Origin: an uncultured Lachnospiraceae bacterium
Lineage (GTDB): Bacteria; Bacillota; Clostridia; Lachnospirales; Lachnospiraceae
Assembly (NCBI GenBank): GCA_946632055.1
Contig: CAMPAR010000003.1
Coordinates: 1-64,000, forward strand
Reading direction: 5' to 3'
DNA length: 64,000 nt
Numbering within the stretch: the first letter of the stretch is position 1; each line of letters starts with the position of its first letter. The position numbers were made by a program, and so were the translations under genes. Positions 52,702 through 62,112 of this stretch are shown in pieces. Under the pieces are notes generated by a model, which had not been told where the DNA came from, did not search any database, and worked only from the letters and a program-made list of their open reading frames with translations.

Positions 52702-54492
52702 TCAGGTCTCAAACCAGTCGTGCACGGAAACCGCCCGCCCGTTCTTCCGGTAAATTCTCGGCACGCGCTTGGAGATATCGCAGGCGAGCTCGTAATTGAA
52801 CCTTCCGGAAAGATTTCCGAGCTCCTCCATCGTGATTTCGTCATCTCCGTCCCGTCCGACTAAAGTGACGCGCATGCCCTGCATAGCTTCCGGAACCGCG
52901 GAGACATCGATCATCAGCTGGTCCATGCAAACCCGTCCGAGGATCCGGCAGCGTTTTCCTGAAAGAAGCACTTCCCCGCTGTTCGAAAGCGAGCGCGGAT
53001 ATCCGTCCGCATAGCCGACGGAAACGGTCGCGATCCGCATTTCCCGTTCCGTCACAAAGGTTCCGCCATAGCTCACCGGCACGCCGGCGGGAAGCGTTTT
53101 CACATAGGTGATTTCCGAGTCCCAGGAAAGCGCCGGACGAAGATCCGCGGCGCTGTAGTCGCATTCGCCGGAAGGATTCATCCCGTAAAGCGCCACGCCG
53201 ACGCGAAGCAGTGCGGAGTCCCCGCAGTCAAAGAGGATCGAAGCCGCGCTGTTCGCGTAGTGGCTTAAGGGCACCGCATGTCCCGCCTTCCGAAGCGCCG
53301 CGACGAAAGCTCTGAAATCCTCAATCTGCTTCTTCGCGGGCTCGTTTTCGACCATGTCGGCCGTCGCGAGATGCGTGAATACCCCTTCCGCTTCAAGACC
53401 CGGAAGCGAGGCGATCTTCAGAGCTTCCTGAAGCCCTTCTTCGTCCGCCGGAAGTCCGATCCGGTGCATGCCGGTATCGACTTTGATGTGGATCAGCGCA
53501 TTCTTTCCTGAATCCTCCGCGATTTCGGAGATTTTCCTCGCCTGTTCGACTTCAAACACCGGGATCCGCACGCCCGCGTTCACCAGCTCCCGGATCCGGC
53601 CGTCCGGCACTCTTCCGAGAAGCAGCACGGGACGCGTGATGCCGTGTCTTAAAAGCTCCAGCGCTTCCTCCGGCGCCGCCGCCGCAAATCCCCAGACAAG
53701 GTCCTGGATTTCCTTCGCGATTTCCACCGCGCCGTGTCCGTAGCCGTCCGCCTTGACAACCGCCATGAAGCCTTCTCTGCGCTTCTTCAGCGCCAGTATG
53801 GACTCCACATTATGTCTCACGGCGTCGAGATCGATCGTAACTGCCGTGCGTTCGCAGCTCTTCGGAATCCGGATGCCGCCCTCCGGGCAGTAATCCTTTC
53901 TTCTCGAGTAGACGCAGCCGCAGAAATCCTGCCGGTACAGCTCATACTCCTTCGAAAGCTCGATGGAGCGCTGATAGCCGCCGCGCTTCTTGAAATCCGA
54001 GGGCAGGAATTTGATTCCATACTCTTTGGCAAGCTCTTCTCCGATTTCGTTCAGGAGCGCTGCGTTCTTTAAGGGACTGATCGTCAGCGTCGTCGTGAAA
54101 TAGTCGTATCCGCCTTCTTTCGCTGTCCGGGCAGCTTCCTGAAGCCGCAGCCGGAAGCAGGCTTCACAGCGCTTTCCGCCCTCCGGCTCCCGCTCGAGAC
54201 CACGCACGGCCTCCCGGAACGCTTCCGGATCATACTCTCGGATCAGGACCCGCACCGGATGCTCCGTCTGCATCTCTTCCGTCAGCCGGAGGATTTCGGC
54301 CGCTCTTTTTCGGTACTCCTCTTCCGGCGAAATATTCGGATTGTAGTAATCCACCGTAATATCAAAATAACGGGAAAGGGTTTCGATCACATAGGAAGAA
54401 CAGGGCGCGCAGCAGGCATGCAGAAGAAGCCGCGGTACGCGGCCGTCCAGTTCTTCGATGATCCCCTCCAGCTCTTTCTGATAGTTTCTCAT
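52702..54492 (-). CDS. Fused epoxyqueuosine reductase (QueH) and alanine racemase
   Basis: A single 596-residue frame with two complete enzymes. Residues 1-205 are QueH (DUF208), which reduces epoxyqueuosine in tRNA to queuosine: HACCAPCSS (Cys27, 28, 31), CEACFRLRL (Cys109, 112) and DFCGCVYS (Cys191, 193). After an 8-residue linker, residues 215-596 are a PLP alanine racemase: PLP lysine Lys247 in VVKADGYGHGA, catalytic-Tyr motif GYADGY (Tyr494), GRVCMDQLMIDV, and the C-terminal barrel ending RVPRIYRKNG. Queuosine-pathway and cell-wall enzymes are normally separate. There is no stop or obvious alternative start at the junction. It overlaps the GNAT gene by 4 bases. Confidence 0.88.
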   Translation of the reverse strand: MRNYQKELEGIIEELDGRVPRLLLHACCAPCSSYVIETLSRYFDITVDYYNPNISPEEEYRKRAAEILRLTEEMQTEHPVRVLIREYDPEAFREAVRGLEREPEGGKRCEACFRLRLQEAARTAKEGGYDYFTTTLTISPLKNAALLNEIGEELAKEYGIKFLPSDFKKRGGYQRSIELSKEYELYRQDFCGCVYSRRKDYCPEGGIRIPKSCERTAVTIDLDAVRHNVESILALKKRREGFMAVVKADGYGHGAVEIAKEIQDLVWGFAAAAPEEALELLRHGITRPVLLLGRVPDGRIRELVNAGVRIPVFEVEQARKISEIAEDSGKNALIHIKVDTGMHRIGLPADEEGLQEALKIASLPGLEAEGVFTHLATADMVENEPAKKQIEDFRAFVAALRKAGHAVPLSHYANSAASILFDCGDSALLRVGVALYGMNPSGECDYSAADLRPALSWDSEITYVKTLPAGVPVSYGGTFVTEREMRIATVSVGYADGYPRSLSNSGEVLLSGKRCRILGRVCMDQLMIDVSAVPEAMQGMRVTLVGRDGDDEITMEELGNLSGRFNYELACDISKRVPRIYRKNGRAVSVHDWFET

Positions 54493-54962
54493 AAAACCAG
54501 CTCCATCTGCGTTTTCTTCGGCTTCATGCCCATGCTCTCGTAGAAGCGTCTCGCAGCATCGTTTCCTTCCCAGACATTCAGCGTAATCTCATAGAAGCCG
54601 CGCTTTATCGCCTCTTCCTTCACATGCCGGAAGAGCATCGCGCCGATGCCGCGCTTCCTCGCGGAAGCCTCCACGCAGAGATCATCGATATAAAAGGATT
54701 CAAAGGGGACCATAAAAGCCGCATCCGGCTGCCTTTCGATCACACAGAAGGCGTAGCCGAGCACCCGGCCGTCTTCCTCCGCCGCCACATAGACCGGCCT
54801 CTCATCGTCCCGGAACATTTCAGCGAGTTCATCTTCTGTGTATTTCGTCGTTCCGGGCACGAAAATGTCCGGCCGGATCCCGGCGTGGATTTCCAGCACC
54901 TCCGACAAAAGTCCGAGGACTCCGGGAATGTCTTTTTCTTCTGCCCGTCTGACTGTCAGCAT
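54489..54962 (-). CDS. GNAT family acetyltransferase
   Basis: A 157-residue N-acetyltransferase. The acetyl-CoA-binding motif A is in SFYIDDLCVEASARKRGIG (R-x-x-G-x-G/A type), motif B near NVWEGNDAARRFYESMGM. The substrate is not known. ATG 54962 has AAAGGAG 8 bases upstream. It overlaps the queH-alr start by 4 bases and sits just after the rpoD terminator. Confidence 0.88.
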   Translation of the reverse strand: MLTVRRAEEKDIPGVLGLLSEVLEIHAGIRPDIFVPGTTKYTEDELAEMFRDDERPVYVAAEEDGRVLGYAFCVIERQPDAAFMVPFESFYIDDLCVEASARKRGIGAMLFRHVKEEAIKRGFYEITLNVWEGNDAARRFYESMGMKPKKTQMELVL

Positions 54963-55000
54963 CTCTCAAGCTCCTTTAACAAATACACGGATTTACCTGA

Positions 55001-55032
55001 AAACCGCCCGAAAGGATTCTCCGTTCGGGCAG
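55001..55032 (-). terminator. Terminator of rpoD
   Basis: On the minus strand CTGCCCGA pairs with TCGGGCGG around a 13-base loop and is followed by TTTT. It lies about 35 bases past the rpoD stop. Confidence 0.8.
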
Positions 55033-55068
55033 TAATACACTTCACTTAACAATTCTCGGTTGTCGATC

Positions 55069-56418
55069 TTACTGCAGGAAATCGCGGATCCGCTTTGAAC
55101 GGACCGGGTTTCTCAGCTTTCTCAGCGCCTTCGCCTCAATCTGGCGGATACGCTCTCTCGTCACGTTGAATTCGCGGCCGACTTCCTCCAGGGTGCGAGG
55201 ATGACCGTCGAGAAGTCCGAAGCGCAGAATGATGACCTGACGCTCGCGGTCCTTCAGATCGCCGAGAAGATTGTCGATTTCCTCGCGGAGCATGACGTTT
55301 TCCACGTTGACTTCGGGCGTCACGGTATTGGTGTCCGCTACGAAATCGCCGAGGTTCGAATCGTCCTCTTCACCGATCGGGGTCTCAAGAGACGCAGGCT
55401 CGCGCGCGATCTGCATGATCTCCATGACCTTGGACTCCGAGAGATCCAGCGCCTTCGCAAGCTCCGAAACCGAGGGCTCGTAGCCGAGCTCCAGCGTGAG
55501 CTTTCTCTGCATCTTGGACATCTTGTTGATCGTTTCCACCATATGAACCGGCACACGGATCGTACGCGCCTGATCCGCGAGCGCACGCGTCACGGACTGA
55601 CGGATCCACCAGGTGGCGTAGGTGGAAAGCTTGTAGCCCTTCGTGTAGTCAAATTTCTCGACGCCCTTGATCAGACCGAGGTTTCCTTCCTGCACCAGAT
55701 CAAGGAAGCTCATGCCCCGTCCCGTATAGCGCTTCGCGATGCTGACGACAAGACGGAGGTTCGCTTCGATCAGACGCTGCTTCGCGGCCTCGTCGCCGTC
55801 CGCCTTCTTCTTCGCGAGTTCAATCTCCTCATCGGCGGAAAGAAGCGGCACCGTGCCGATTTCCTTCAGGTACATGCGCACGGGGTCTCCTGTACCGACG
55901 CCCTCCAGAATATCCAGATTCGACAGATTGATGTCTTCCGTTTCGTCTCCGTCGCCGTCGAGAAGGTCGTCGTCGAGAAGGTCCACGTCCAGCAGAAGAT
56001 CATCGCTCATGATCCTCAGCACATCGATCTTCTTGTGCTCCAGATAGGTGATGATATGATCCACCTGATCCGGCGTCAGCGGTACGCCCTTGAAGAAATT
56101 GTTGATATCGTCAATTTCCAGAACCGAATTATGCGCGCGTCCGTATTCCACGAGCTTTTCCAGCATCTCCGGCGTCAGCGAATTCTTCTCGGAGGAATCC
56201 GGAATGACGTTCGCCTTTCCGTCCGAGTCTTCCGTATAATCGTCGGAAATCAGCTCGTCGTCCAGAAGATCATCGATCTCCGCATCGGAAGCCTTCGGGT
56301 TCCCCCGAAGAAGGCCGCTCTCCGCCTTCTTCTTCGGGCTTTTCTTCGGAGAAGCCGCTTTCTTCTTCTCGTCCTTCAGTTCTTCCTGTACTTCCGCGTT
56401 CTCTTTTTCTTTCTTCAT
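55069..56418 (-). CDS. rpoD: RNA polymerase primary sigma factor RpoD (SigA)
   Basis: A 449-residue housekeeping sigma factor. An acidic and Lys-rich N-terminal extension (residues 1-75) is followed by region 1.1 and 1.2 ([16 protein letters not shown]), region 2 ([47 protein letters not shown] in parts), region 3 and region 4 ending in a helix-turn-helix ([19 protein letters not shown]). It directs RNA polymerase to the TTGACA/TATAAT promoters seen all over this window. It is downstream of leuS by 39 bases, so it may share that transcript; no dnaG is adjacent. Confidence 0.97.
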   Translation of the reverse strand: MKKEKENAEVQEELKDEKKKAASPKKSPKKKAESGLLRGNPKASDAEIDDLLDDELISDDYTEDSDGKANVIPDSSEKNSLTPEMLEKLVEYGRAHNSVLEIDDINNFFKGVPLTPDQVDHIITYLEHKKIDVLRIMSDDLLLDVDLLDDDLLDGDGDETEDINLSNLDILEGVGTGDPVRMYLKEIGTVPLLSADEEIELAKKKADGDEAAKQRLIEANLRLVVSIAKRYTGRGMSFLDLVQEGNLGLIKGVEKFDYTKGYKLSTYATWWIRQSVTRALADQARTIRVPVHMVETINKMSKMQRKLTLELGYEPSVSELAKALDLSESKVMEIMQIAREPASLETPIGEEDDSNLGDFVADTNTVTPEVNVENVMLREEIDNLLGDLKDRERQVIILRFGLLDGHPRTLEEVGREFNVTRERIRQIEAKALRKLRNPVRSKRIRDFLQ

Positions 56419-56457
56419 GAAGTATTCCTTCCGTAAGGCCTTGTTGGGAACAGGGTG

Positions 56458-58866
56458 TTATTTTACAACGAGGTTGACAATCCTGCCGGGAACATAGATC
56501 TCTTTGACAATCGTGCCCTGCAGGCGGTCACCGAGCGCGTCCTTCGCGGCCGAAATGGCGGTTTCCCGATCGGAATCCCGTGCGATCCGCACTGTGCCGC
56601 GGACTTTGCCGTTTACCTGTATGCCGATTTCGATCCGGTCCTCGACCGTCTTTGCCTCCTCATATTCCGGCCAGTCGGACTGATAAATCCGCGTCGTGCT
56701 GCCAAGAGACTCCCAGATTTCCTCGGTCATGTGCGGCGCGACGGGGTTCAGGAGCTGGAGAATCGTCCGAAGCTCGCCCTTCGTCACCGAGCCGACCCGG
56801 TAGAAATCGTTGACCATGGACATCATGGCGGCGATGGCCGTGTTGAATTTCAGATTTTCAAAATCCGAGCTGACCTTCTTGATGGTCTGATGCATTCTGG
56901 TTTCAAGCGCTTTCGAATAGCCCTCTTCCTCCGTCATCATGTCCTGCAGCTTCCAGACGCGCTCCAGGAACTTCCGGCATCCGCGGACGCCTTCCTGAGA
57001 CCAGGCGGCGGAAAGCTCGAAGGCGCCGATGAACATCTCGTAAGTACGAAGCGTGTCGGCTCCGAATTCATTCACGATATCGTCGGGGTTGACGACGTTT
57101 CCGCGGGACTTCGACATCTTCTCGCCGTTTTCGCCGAGGATCATGCCGTGGGAAGTTCTCTTCTTATAGGGCTCCTTCACCGGAACGGCGCCCTGATCAT
57201 ACAGGAAGCGGTTCCAGAAGCGGGAATACAGAAGGTGCAGGGTCGTGTGCTCCATTCCGCCGTTGTACCAGTCCACCGGCATCCAGTACTTCAGCGCTTC
57301 GGGACTCGCAATGCCGGTATCGCATTTCGGATCCGTGTAGCGGAGGAAATACCAGGAAGAGCCGGCCCACTGGGGCATGGTGTCGGTCTCGCGCTTTGCG
57401 GGGCCGCCGCAGCAGGGGCAGGTGACGTTCACCCAGTCGGTCATCTTCGCGATCGGCGACTCGCCGTTGTCCGTCGGCTCGTAGGATTCCACGTCCGGCA
57501 GGATCAGCGGAAGCTCCGACTCGTCCAGCGGCACGAAGCCGCATTTCTCGCAGTGGATAATCGGGATCGGCTCCCCCCAGTAGCGCTGGCGGGAGAAGAC
57601 CCAGTCACGCAGCTTGTAGTTCGTCTTCGGCGTTCCGACGCCGTTCTCTTCCATCCACTCGGTGATCTTCTTCTTCGCTTCTTCGACCTCGAGGCCGTTT
57701 AAGAAGCCGGAATTCACCATCGTACCGGTCTGCGTATTCGTATAGGCGGCTTCTTCCACGTTGCCGCCGGAAACCACCTCGACGATCGGGAGGCCGAACT
57801 TCTTCGCGAAGTCCCAGTCACGCTCGTCGTGCGCCGGAACCGCCATGATGGCGCCGGTGCCGTAGGTCATCAGCACATAGTCGGAAATCCAGATCGGAAT
57901 CTCCTGTCCGTTTACCGGATTGATCGCACGGAGTCCCTTGATCTCCACGCCGGTCTTGTCCTTTACAAGCTCCGTACGCTCGAATTCGCTCTTCTTCGCG
58001 GATTCCTCGCGGTAGGCCACGAGCTCGTCGTAATTCTCGATATCGTCCTTAAAACGCTCGATATAGGGATGCTCCGGCGAAATAACCATATAGGTCGCGC
58101 CGAACATCGTATCGGGACGCGTGGTGTAGATCTTCAGCGTTTCTTCCTTGCCGGCCAGCTTGAACTCCGCTTCCGCGCCGGTGGACTTTCCGATCCAGTT
58201 GATCTGGGAAGTCTTGATCTTCTCCATGTAATCGACGTCCTGAAGGCCTTCGATCAGCTTCTCGGCATAGTCGGTGATCTTCAGCATCCACTGCGACTTC
58301 ACGCGGCGGATGACTTCCGTGCCGCAGCGCTCGCAGCAGCCGTTTACGACCTCTTCGTTCGCGAGGCCGCATTTGCAGGAAGGACACCAGTTGATCGGCA
58401 TCTCCGCCTTATAGGCCAGTCCCGCCTTGAAAAGCTTCAGGAAGATCCACTGCGTCCAGTGATAATAGGAGGGATCCGTCGTATTGATCTCCCGGTCCCA
58501 GTCAAAGGAATAGCCGAGCGACTGCAGCTGCTCCTTGAAGCGGCGGACGTTGTTCGCGGTCACGATCTTCGGATGGATATGATTCTTGATCGCATAGTTC
58601 TCCGTCGGAAGGCCGAACGCGTCCCAGCCCATCGGATAAAGCACGTTGTAGTGCTGCATCCGGCGCTTTCTCGCCACAATGTCAAGGGCGGTATAGGGAC
58701 GGGGATGACCGACATGCAGTCCCTGTCCCGAGGGGTACGGGAATTCCACAAGCGCGTAAAATTTTGGAAGCGTATAATCATCCTTTGCCGCAAACGCTTT
58801 TTCGTCTTCCCAGATTTTCTGCCATTTAGCTTCGATTTTCTTCGGTTCGTACCGCATGTTTTTCAT
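56458..58866 (-). CDS. leuS: Leucine-tRNA ligase
   Basis: An 802-residue class I synthetase. HIGH-type motif HVGH is at residues 51-54, with FPYPSGQGL before it; the CP1 editing insertion contains [12 protein letters not shown] and [15 protein letters not shown]; Zn-type Cys sets are at WCPSCKCG and CCERC; KMSKS is present as [11 protein letters not shown]. The start is uncertain between ATG 58866 (AAGGAG only 2 bases before) and ATG 58857 (11 bases). No T-box could be found in the 5' gap. Confidence 0.95.
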   Translation of the reverse strand: MKNMRYEPKKIEAKWQKIWEDEKAFAAKDDYTLPKFYALVEFPYPSGQGLHVGHPRPYTALDIVARKRRMQHYNVLYPMGWDAFGLPTENYAIKNHIHPKIVTANNVRRFKEQLQSLGYSFDWDREINTTDPSYYHWTQWIFLKLFKAGLAYKAEMPINWCPSCKCGLANEEVVNGCCERCGTEVIRRVKSQWMLKITDYAEKLIEGLQDVDYMEKIKTSQINWIGKSTGAEAEFKLAGKEETLKIYTTRPDTMFGATYMVISPEHPYIERFKDDIENYDELVAYREESAKKSEFERTELVKDKTGVEIKGLRAINPVNGQEIPIWISDYVLMTYGTGAIMAVPAHDERDWDFAKKFGLPIVEVVSGGNVEEAAYTNTQTGTMVNSGFLNGLEVEEAKKKITEWMEENGVGTPKTNYKLRDWVFSRQRYWGEPIPIIHCEKCGFVPLDESELPLILPDVESYEPTDNGESPIAKMTDWVNVTCPCCGGPAKRETDTMPQWAGSSWYFLRYTDPKCDTGIASPEALKYWMPVDWYNGGMEHTTLHLLYSRFWNRFLYDQGAVPVKEPYKKRTSHGMILGENGEKMSKSRGNVVNPDDIVNEFGADTLRTYEMFIGAFELSAAWSQEGVRGCRKFLERVWKLQDMMTEEEGYSKALETRMHQTIKKVSSDFENLKFNTAIAAMMSMVNDFYRVGSVTKGELRTILQLLNPVAPHMTEEIWESLGSTTRIYQSDWPEYEEAKTVEDRIEIGIQVNGKVRGTVRIARDSDRETAISAAKDALGDRLQGTIVKEIYVPGRIVNLVVK

Positions 58867-58928
58867 GACTCCTTATCCATAGACTTCTTCATTCTGATCA
58901 CAAATAGGATCCCTTACTCATGGCAAAA

Positions 58929-58953
58929 AGAGCAGGAGAACCACTGCCTGCCC
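58929..58953 (-). terminator. Weak terminator candidate upstream of leuS
   Basis: On the minus strand a 5-bp stem GCAGG/CCTGC with a 10-base loop is followed by TCTTTTT. It may end the 6S RNA transcript before leuS. Confidence 0.35.
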
Positions 58954-59044
58954 GTTTCTATGCTCACGGATCCTTTCACACCTTCAGTTTCCTTTTTCGG
59001 GAAGGAATCCGGCGTCGGCTCTTCTTAAAAAGAGCGCATAAATG

Positions 59045-59221
59045 TCCCGGATGTGCCGTTATCCCGCAAATTGACTCCCAGCTGATCGCCAGGTGGGTTT
59101 CCGCAACATGGTTTCTGCCTTCCACTGATAAGAATGAGGCCTGACATCCGCCATGAGATATAGGAGTCCCGTATTATGTCATGTAGGTTCAAAATAGCGG
59201 GAAAGTCGTACACCCCAGGAC
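59045..59221 (-). ncRNA. ssrS: 6S RNA (SsrS), a regulator of RNA polymerase
   Basis: A 177-base RNA on the minus strand that I recognise as the clostridial 6S type. The closing stem is TCCTGGGGTGT with ACATCCGGGA, followed by CCCGC/GCGGG, a large central bubble (including TTTTGAACCTACATGA), GACTCC/GGAGTC, and a terminal arm (CATGG/CCATG, GCCT/AGGC). 6S RNA traps sigma-A RNA polymerase. It fills most of the leuS-rluD gap (386 bases). The ID rests on recalled consensus and the visible fold, not a search. Confidence 0.75.
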
Positions 59222-59227
59222 ACCGTT

Positions 59228-59256
59228 ATTATAACAAAGATTTTTTAAAACTTCAA
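59228..59256 (-). promoter_or_regulatory. Sigma-A promoter of 6S RNA
   Basis: The -35 is TTGAAG (59256-59251), then 17 bases, then perfect -10 TATAAT (59233-59228), 7 bases before the RNA start. The -35 overlaps the rluD stop codon. Confidence 0.85.
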
Positions 59257-60191
59257 TGATTTCTGAGGGAATTCAGGATTTTTTCAAAATATGGCGGATC
59301 CGGCACGGAAAACTCCATCTTTTCGCCGGTTCTCGGATGGACAAAGCCGAAAAGATACGCGTGCAGGCACTGCCCTTCCGTCGCAAAACGGCTCTTTCCG
59401 GAGCCGTAGACGCTGTCCCCGAGAAGCGGGTGTTTGAGAGACGCCATATGAACGCGGATCTGGTGCGTCCGGCCGGTTTCAAGCCGGCACTCGATGAAGG
59501 TATACTCCCCGAAGCGCTCGAGAACGCGGTAATGCGTGACTGCTTTCTTTCCGCCCGCATAGTCAATCGCCATCTTCTTCCGGTCCTTCTTATCCCGGCC
59601 AAGCGGCGCGTCCACCGTTCCCTCGTCCTCCCGGAGATTGCCGCACACGATCGCGTGGTAGGCCCGGGTATTCGTATGCGCCGCAAGCTGCGAGGAAATC
59701 GACAGATGCGCGGCGTCATTCTTGCAGGCAATCAGGATCCCGGTCGTGTCCCGGTCGATCCGGTGCACGATGCCCGGCCGAAGCACCCCGTTGATGCCGG
59801 AAAGATCCCGGCAGTGATACAGGAGCGCGTTGACCAGCGTTCCCGAATAGTGCCCCGCCGCCGGATGCACCACCATGCCCTTCGGCTTATTCACGAGGAT
59901 CACGTCCTCGTCCTCATAGACGATATCGAGCGGAATATTTTCCGGGCGGATTTCAAGAAGCTCCGGCTCCGGGAAGCAAACGAGCACCCGGTCCTCTTCT
60001 CTCAGAAGATACGAAGGCCTGACAGAAGAACCGTTCACCGTCACCGCGCTTTCCTTCAGAAGCTTCTGGAAAAAAGAGCGGCTCTTATCCGGAAACATCT
60101 CCGAGAGCCACAGATCGATGCGGAAATCCCGGTCCTCCGGGCCGGCGACGAGAAGCTCTTCCCGTTCTTCCCTAAGCTCATTCTCCGCCAA
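59253..60191 (-). CDS. RluD-type pseudouridine synthase
   Basis: A 312-residue enzyme: N-terminal S4 domain (RIDLWLSEMFPDKSRSFFQKLL, in parts), catalytic Asp in IVHRIDRDTTGILI, and GRTHQIRVHMASLKHPLLGD. This is the YlyB/RluD group that follows lspA in many Firmicutes. No suitable ATG exists; the TTG at 60191 (TTG GCG GAG) has GGAG 8 bases upstream and is used. It overlaps lspA by 14 bases. Confidence 0.92.
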   Translation of the reverse strand: MAENELREEREELLVAGPEDRDFRIDLWLSEMFPDKSRSFFQKLLKESAVTVNGSSVRPSYLLREEDRVLVCFPEPELLEIRPENIPLDIVYEDEDVILVNKPKGMVVHPAAGHYSGTLVNALLYHCRDLSGINGVLRPGIVHRIDRDTTGILIACKNDAAHLSISSQLAAHTNTRAYHAIVCGNLREDEGTVDAPLGRDKKDRKKMAIDYAGGKKAVTHYRVLERFGEYTFIECRLETGRTHQIRVHMASLKHPLLGDSVYGSGKSRFATEGQCLHAYLFGFVHPRTGEKMEFSVPDPPYFEKILNSLRNH

Positions 60192-60717
60192 GTTCCTTCT
60201 CCTCCCGGTTTTTCTTTTTAAATCCGTACACGCGGGTAAATTCCTCGTCCTTATACACAAAAAGAAGCAGGATGAAGAGCGCGATCGAACTCAGCGTCAC
60301 GAAACAGTCGGCTACATTGAAAATCGGAAAATTGATCAGTTTGAAATACAGGAAATCCACCACATACTTCGTGGAGGCCCGGTCGATCAGATTGCCGACG
60401 GCGCCGCCCGTCATCAGGGTCAGGACCGCGATCATCGGCGCGAAGCGCGGCGTCGGCGGCGTCCGGTACAGAAGATACACGACAGCCGCCATGATGAGGG
60501 CCGTCGCGATATAAAAGAAAATCTGCTGATTCTGGAGCAGTCCGAAGGCCATCCCGTAATTCTCGAGATAATGCAGTTCGAAGACGCCCGGCCAGACTTC
60601 AATGGCCGCTTTCCCCATCAGCGTACGGACCGCCCAAAGTTTACTCAGGCGGTCCACAAATACCAGGAGCGCGGCTCCCAGAACAAAAACGATATATTTT
60701 ACTGCTTTATGCTTCAT
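60178..60717 (-). CDS. lspA: Lipoprotein signal peptidase
   Basis: A 179-residue aspartic membrane protease that removes signal peptides from prolipoproteins (such as the C40 lipoprotein at 26489-28024). Four membrane spans; the active-site segments are GGAVGNLIDRASTKYVVDF and FNVADCFVTL. The C-terminus has a longer basic tail (KKKNREEKELGGE) than most. It overlaps rluD and follows sepF. Confidence 0.96.
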   Translation of the reverse strand: MKHKAVKYIVFVLGAALLVFVDRLSKLWAVRTLMGKAAIEVWPGVFELHYLENYGMAFGLLQNQQIFFYIATALIMAAVVYLLYRTPPTPRFAPMIAVLTLMTGGAVGNLIDRASTKYVVDFLYFKLINFPIFNVADCFVTLSSIALFILLLFVYKDEEFTRVYGFKKKNREEKELGGE

Positions 60718-60760
60718 AAAACTCCCTGTCGGATTGAATTTCTGAAAAACCTTCGTTCTT

Positions 60761-61396
60761 TCAGATTCCGCCGGACAGCGAGCTTAAATCCACCATGTCG
60801 CCCATCAGCTCGTCAAAATCGCCGGACAGGTTCATATCCTGCGGGACGACGATGAAAATCTTCCGGCTGATTTTCTGCAGATTGCCGCCGACCGTATAGC
60901 AGGCGCCGGACGCAAAGTCGATGATGCGCTGCGCCGCGGACATGTCGATGCCCTCGAGGTTCAGCACCACGGCCTTCCGGTCCAGAAGAAGCTCCGCGAT
61001 GGTGTTCGCGTCGTCAAAGCTCTTCGGCATCACCATGCAGACCTCCGTGCCGGACGAACGGTTCATGCCGACGACGTTCTGCCGCTGCTGGCTGTAGGAA
61101 GAACCGGAAGAAGCATAGGAGCTCTGCGTGTAGGAAGATTTCTTCACCGAGGATTTGCGCTCCGCGGGCTCTTTCTTCGGCGGCGCGGATACCTTCTCCT
61201 CGAAATCATCGTAATCATCCAGGTCGTCGTCATCGAGACTGCGGTCTTTTACCCGGGACTTTTTCGGCTTGTCGGCTTTCTTTTTCGGGAGTTCTTCCTC
61301 TTCGTCGTCATAGTCGTCATAGTCATCGTAATCGTCGTAGTCGTCTTCTTCGTTGACCATCTTCATTTTCTTCAAAAAGTTGTCTACTACACCCAT
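60761..61396 (-). CDS. sepF: Cell division protein SepF
   Basis: A 211-residue protein that anchors FtsZ to the membrane and bundles its filaments. An N-terminal amphipathic segment (GVVDNFLKKMKM) is followed by an unusually acidic tract with repeated Asp-Asp-Tyr units (residues about 20-35), a basic and Ser-rich linker, and the conserved C-terminal SepF core (VCMVMPKSFDDANTIAELLL, RKIFIVVPQDM). The acidic repeat region is longer than in Bacillus. ATG 61396 has AGGAG 9 bases upstream; it overlaps yggS closely. Confidence 0.93.
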   Translation of the reverse strand: MGVVDNFLKKMKMVNEEDDYDDYDDYDDYDDEEEELPKKKADKPKKSRVKDRSLDDDDLDDYDDFEEKVSAPPKKEPAERKSSVKKSSYTQSSYASSGSSYSQQRQNVVGMNRSSGTEVCMVMPKSFDDANTIAELLLDRKAVVLNLEGIDMSAAQRIIDFASGACYTVGGNLQKISRKIFIVVPQDMNLSGDFDELMGDMVDLSSLSGGI

Positions 61397-61398
61397 TT

Positions 61399-62094
61399 TC
61401 AAGCTCTCCTGTAATTTCTTTCCCCGAAAACCGCGGTTCCGACACGCACGATCGTGGCGCCCTCTTCCACTGCGGTTTCAAAATCTCCGGTCATCCCCAT
61501 GGACAACACTTTCATACTGATATTATCAATGTTTTTATTTGCAATGTCAACAGCTAATTGAAACATTTTTCGGAAAATCGGGCGGTTTTTTTCCGGGTCC
61601 TCCACATAGGGAGCGACGCACATCAGTCCCGCGACATGCACGCCCGGAAGGGGGCTGATCTGGCGGCAGGCCTCTTCTGCTTCCGAAAAATCAAAGCCGA
61701 ATTTGCTTTCCTCGTTTCCGCCGTTGATTTCGAGAAGGATTTCCGAAACGAGCCCCTTCTTTACGGACTCCTTCGAGATCTCCTCCGCGAGCCGCACGGA
61801 ATCCACGGAATGAATCATGACGGCCCGTCCGACCGTCGTCTTCACCTTGTTCCGCTGCAGATGCCCGATCATATGGAAGCGCGCTTCCGGCAGGGCATCC
61901 GCCTTTTCCTTCAGCTCCTGCACATAGTTTTCGCCGAAATCAAGGTGTCCGGCATCCAAGAGCTCCCGGATCATTTCGACAGGCTTCGTCTTACTCACGG
62001 CCAGCACCGTCACCGATCCCGCGGGGCGTCCGGCGCGGCGAAGCGCCTCCTCCACGCGTCTTTCCACCTCTTTTAAATTCTCTGTTACCGACAT
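61399..62094 (-). CDS. PLP homeostasis protein YggS/YlmE
   Basis: A 231-residue PLP-binding protein of the PROSC family, single-domain TIM barrel. The PLP lysine is in VLAVSKTKPVEMI, with HMIGHLQRNKVK and GMTGDFETAVEEGATIVRVG as other family marks. It buffers PLP; PLP enzymes here include alaA and the racemase fusion. It is in the yggS-sepF order found across Firmicutes. Confidence 0.95.
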   Translation of the reverse strand: MSVTENLKEVERRVEEALRRAGRPAGSVTVLAVSKTKPVEMIRELLDAGHLDFGENYVQELKEKADALPEARFHMIGHLQRNKVKTTVGRAVMIHSVDSVRLAEEISKESVKKGLVSEILLEINGGNEESKFGFDFSEAEEACRQISPLPGVHVAGLMCVAPYVEDPEKNRPIFRKMFQLAVDIANKNIDNISMKVLSMGMTGDFETAVEEGATIVRVGTAVFGERNYRRA

Positions 62095-62112
62095 CCGAAG
62101 TCCTTCTTTCTC

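Noticed and set aside
52551..52844. 97-codon minus-strand frame before rpsT
   Set aside because: Partly within queH-alr and the hairpin block; no start signal; composition not like a gene.
58867..59044. T-box riboswitch before leuS
   Set aside because: The specific T-box sequence (GGTGGAACC-type) is absent on the minus strand; the gap is explained by a 6S RNA and a weak hairpin.
59025..59213. 62-codon open frame on the minus strand
   Set aside because: It lies inside the predicted 6S RNA and has no ribosome-binding site.
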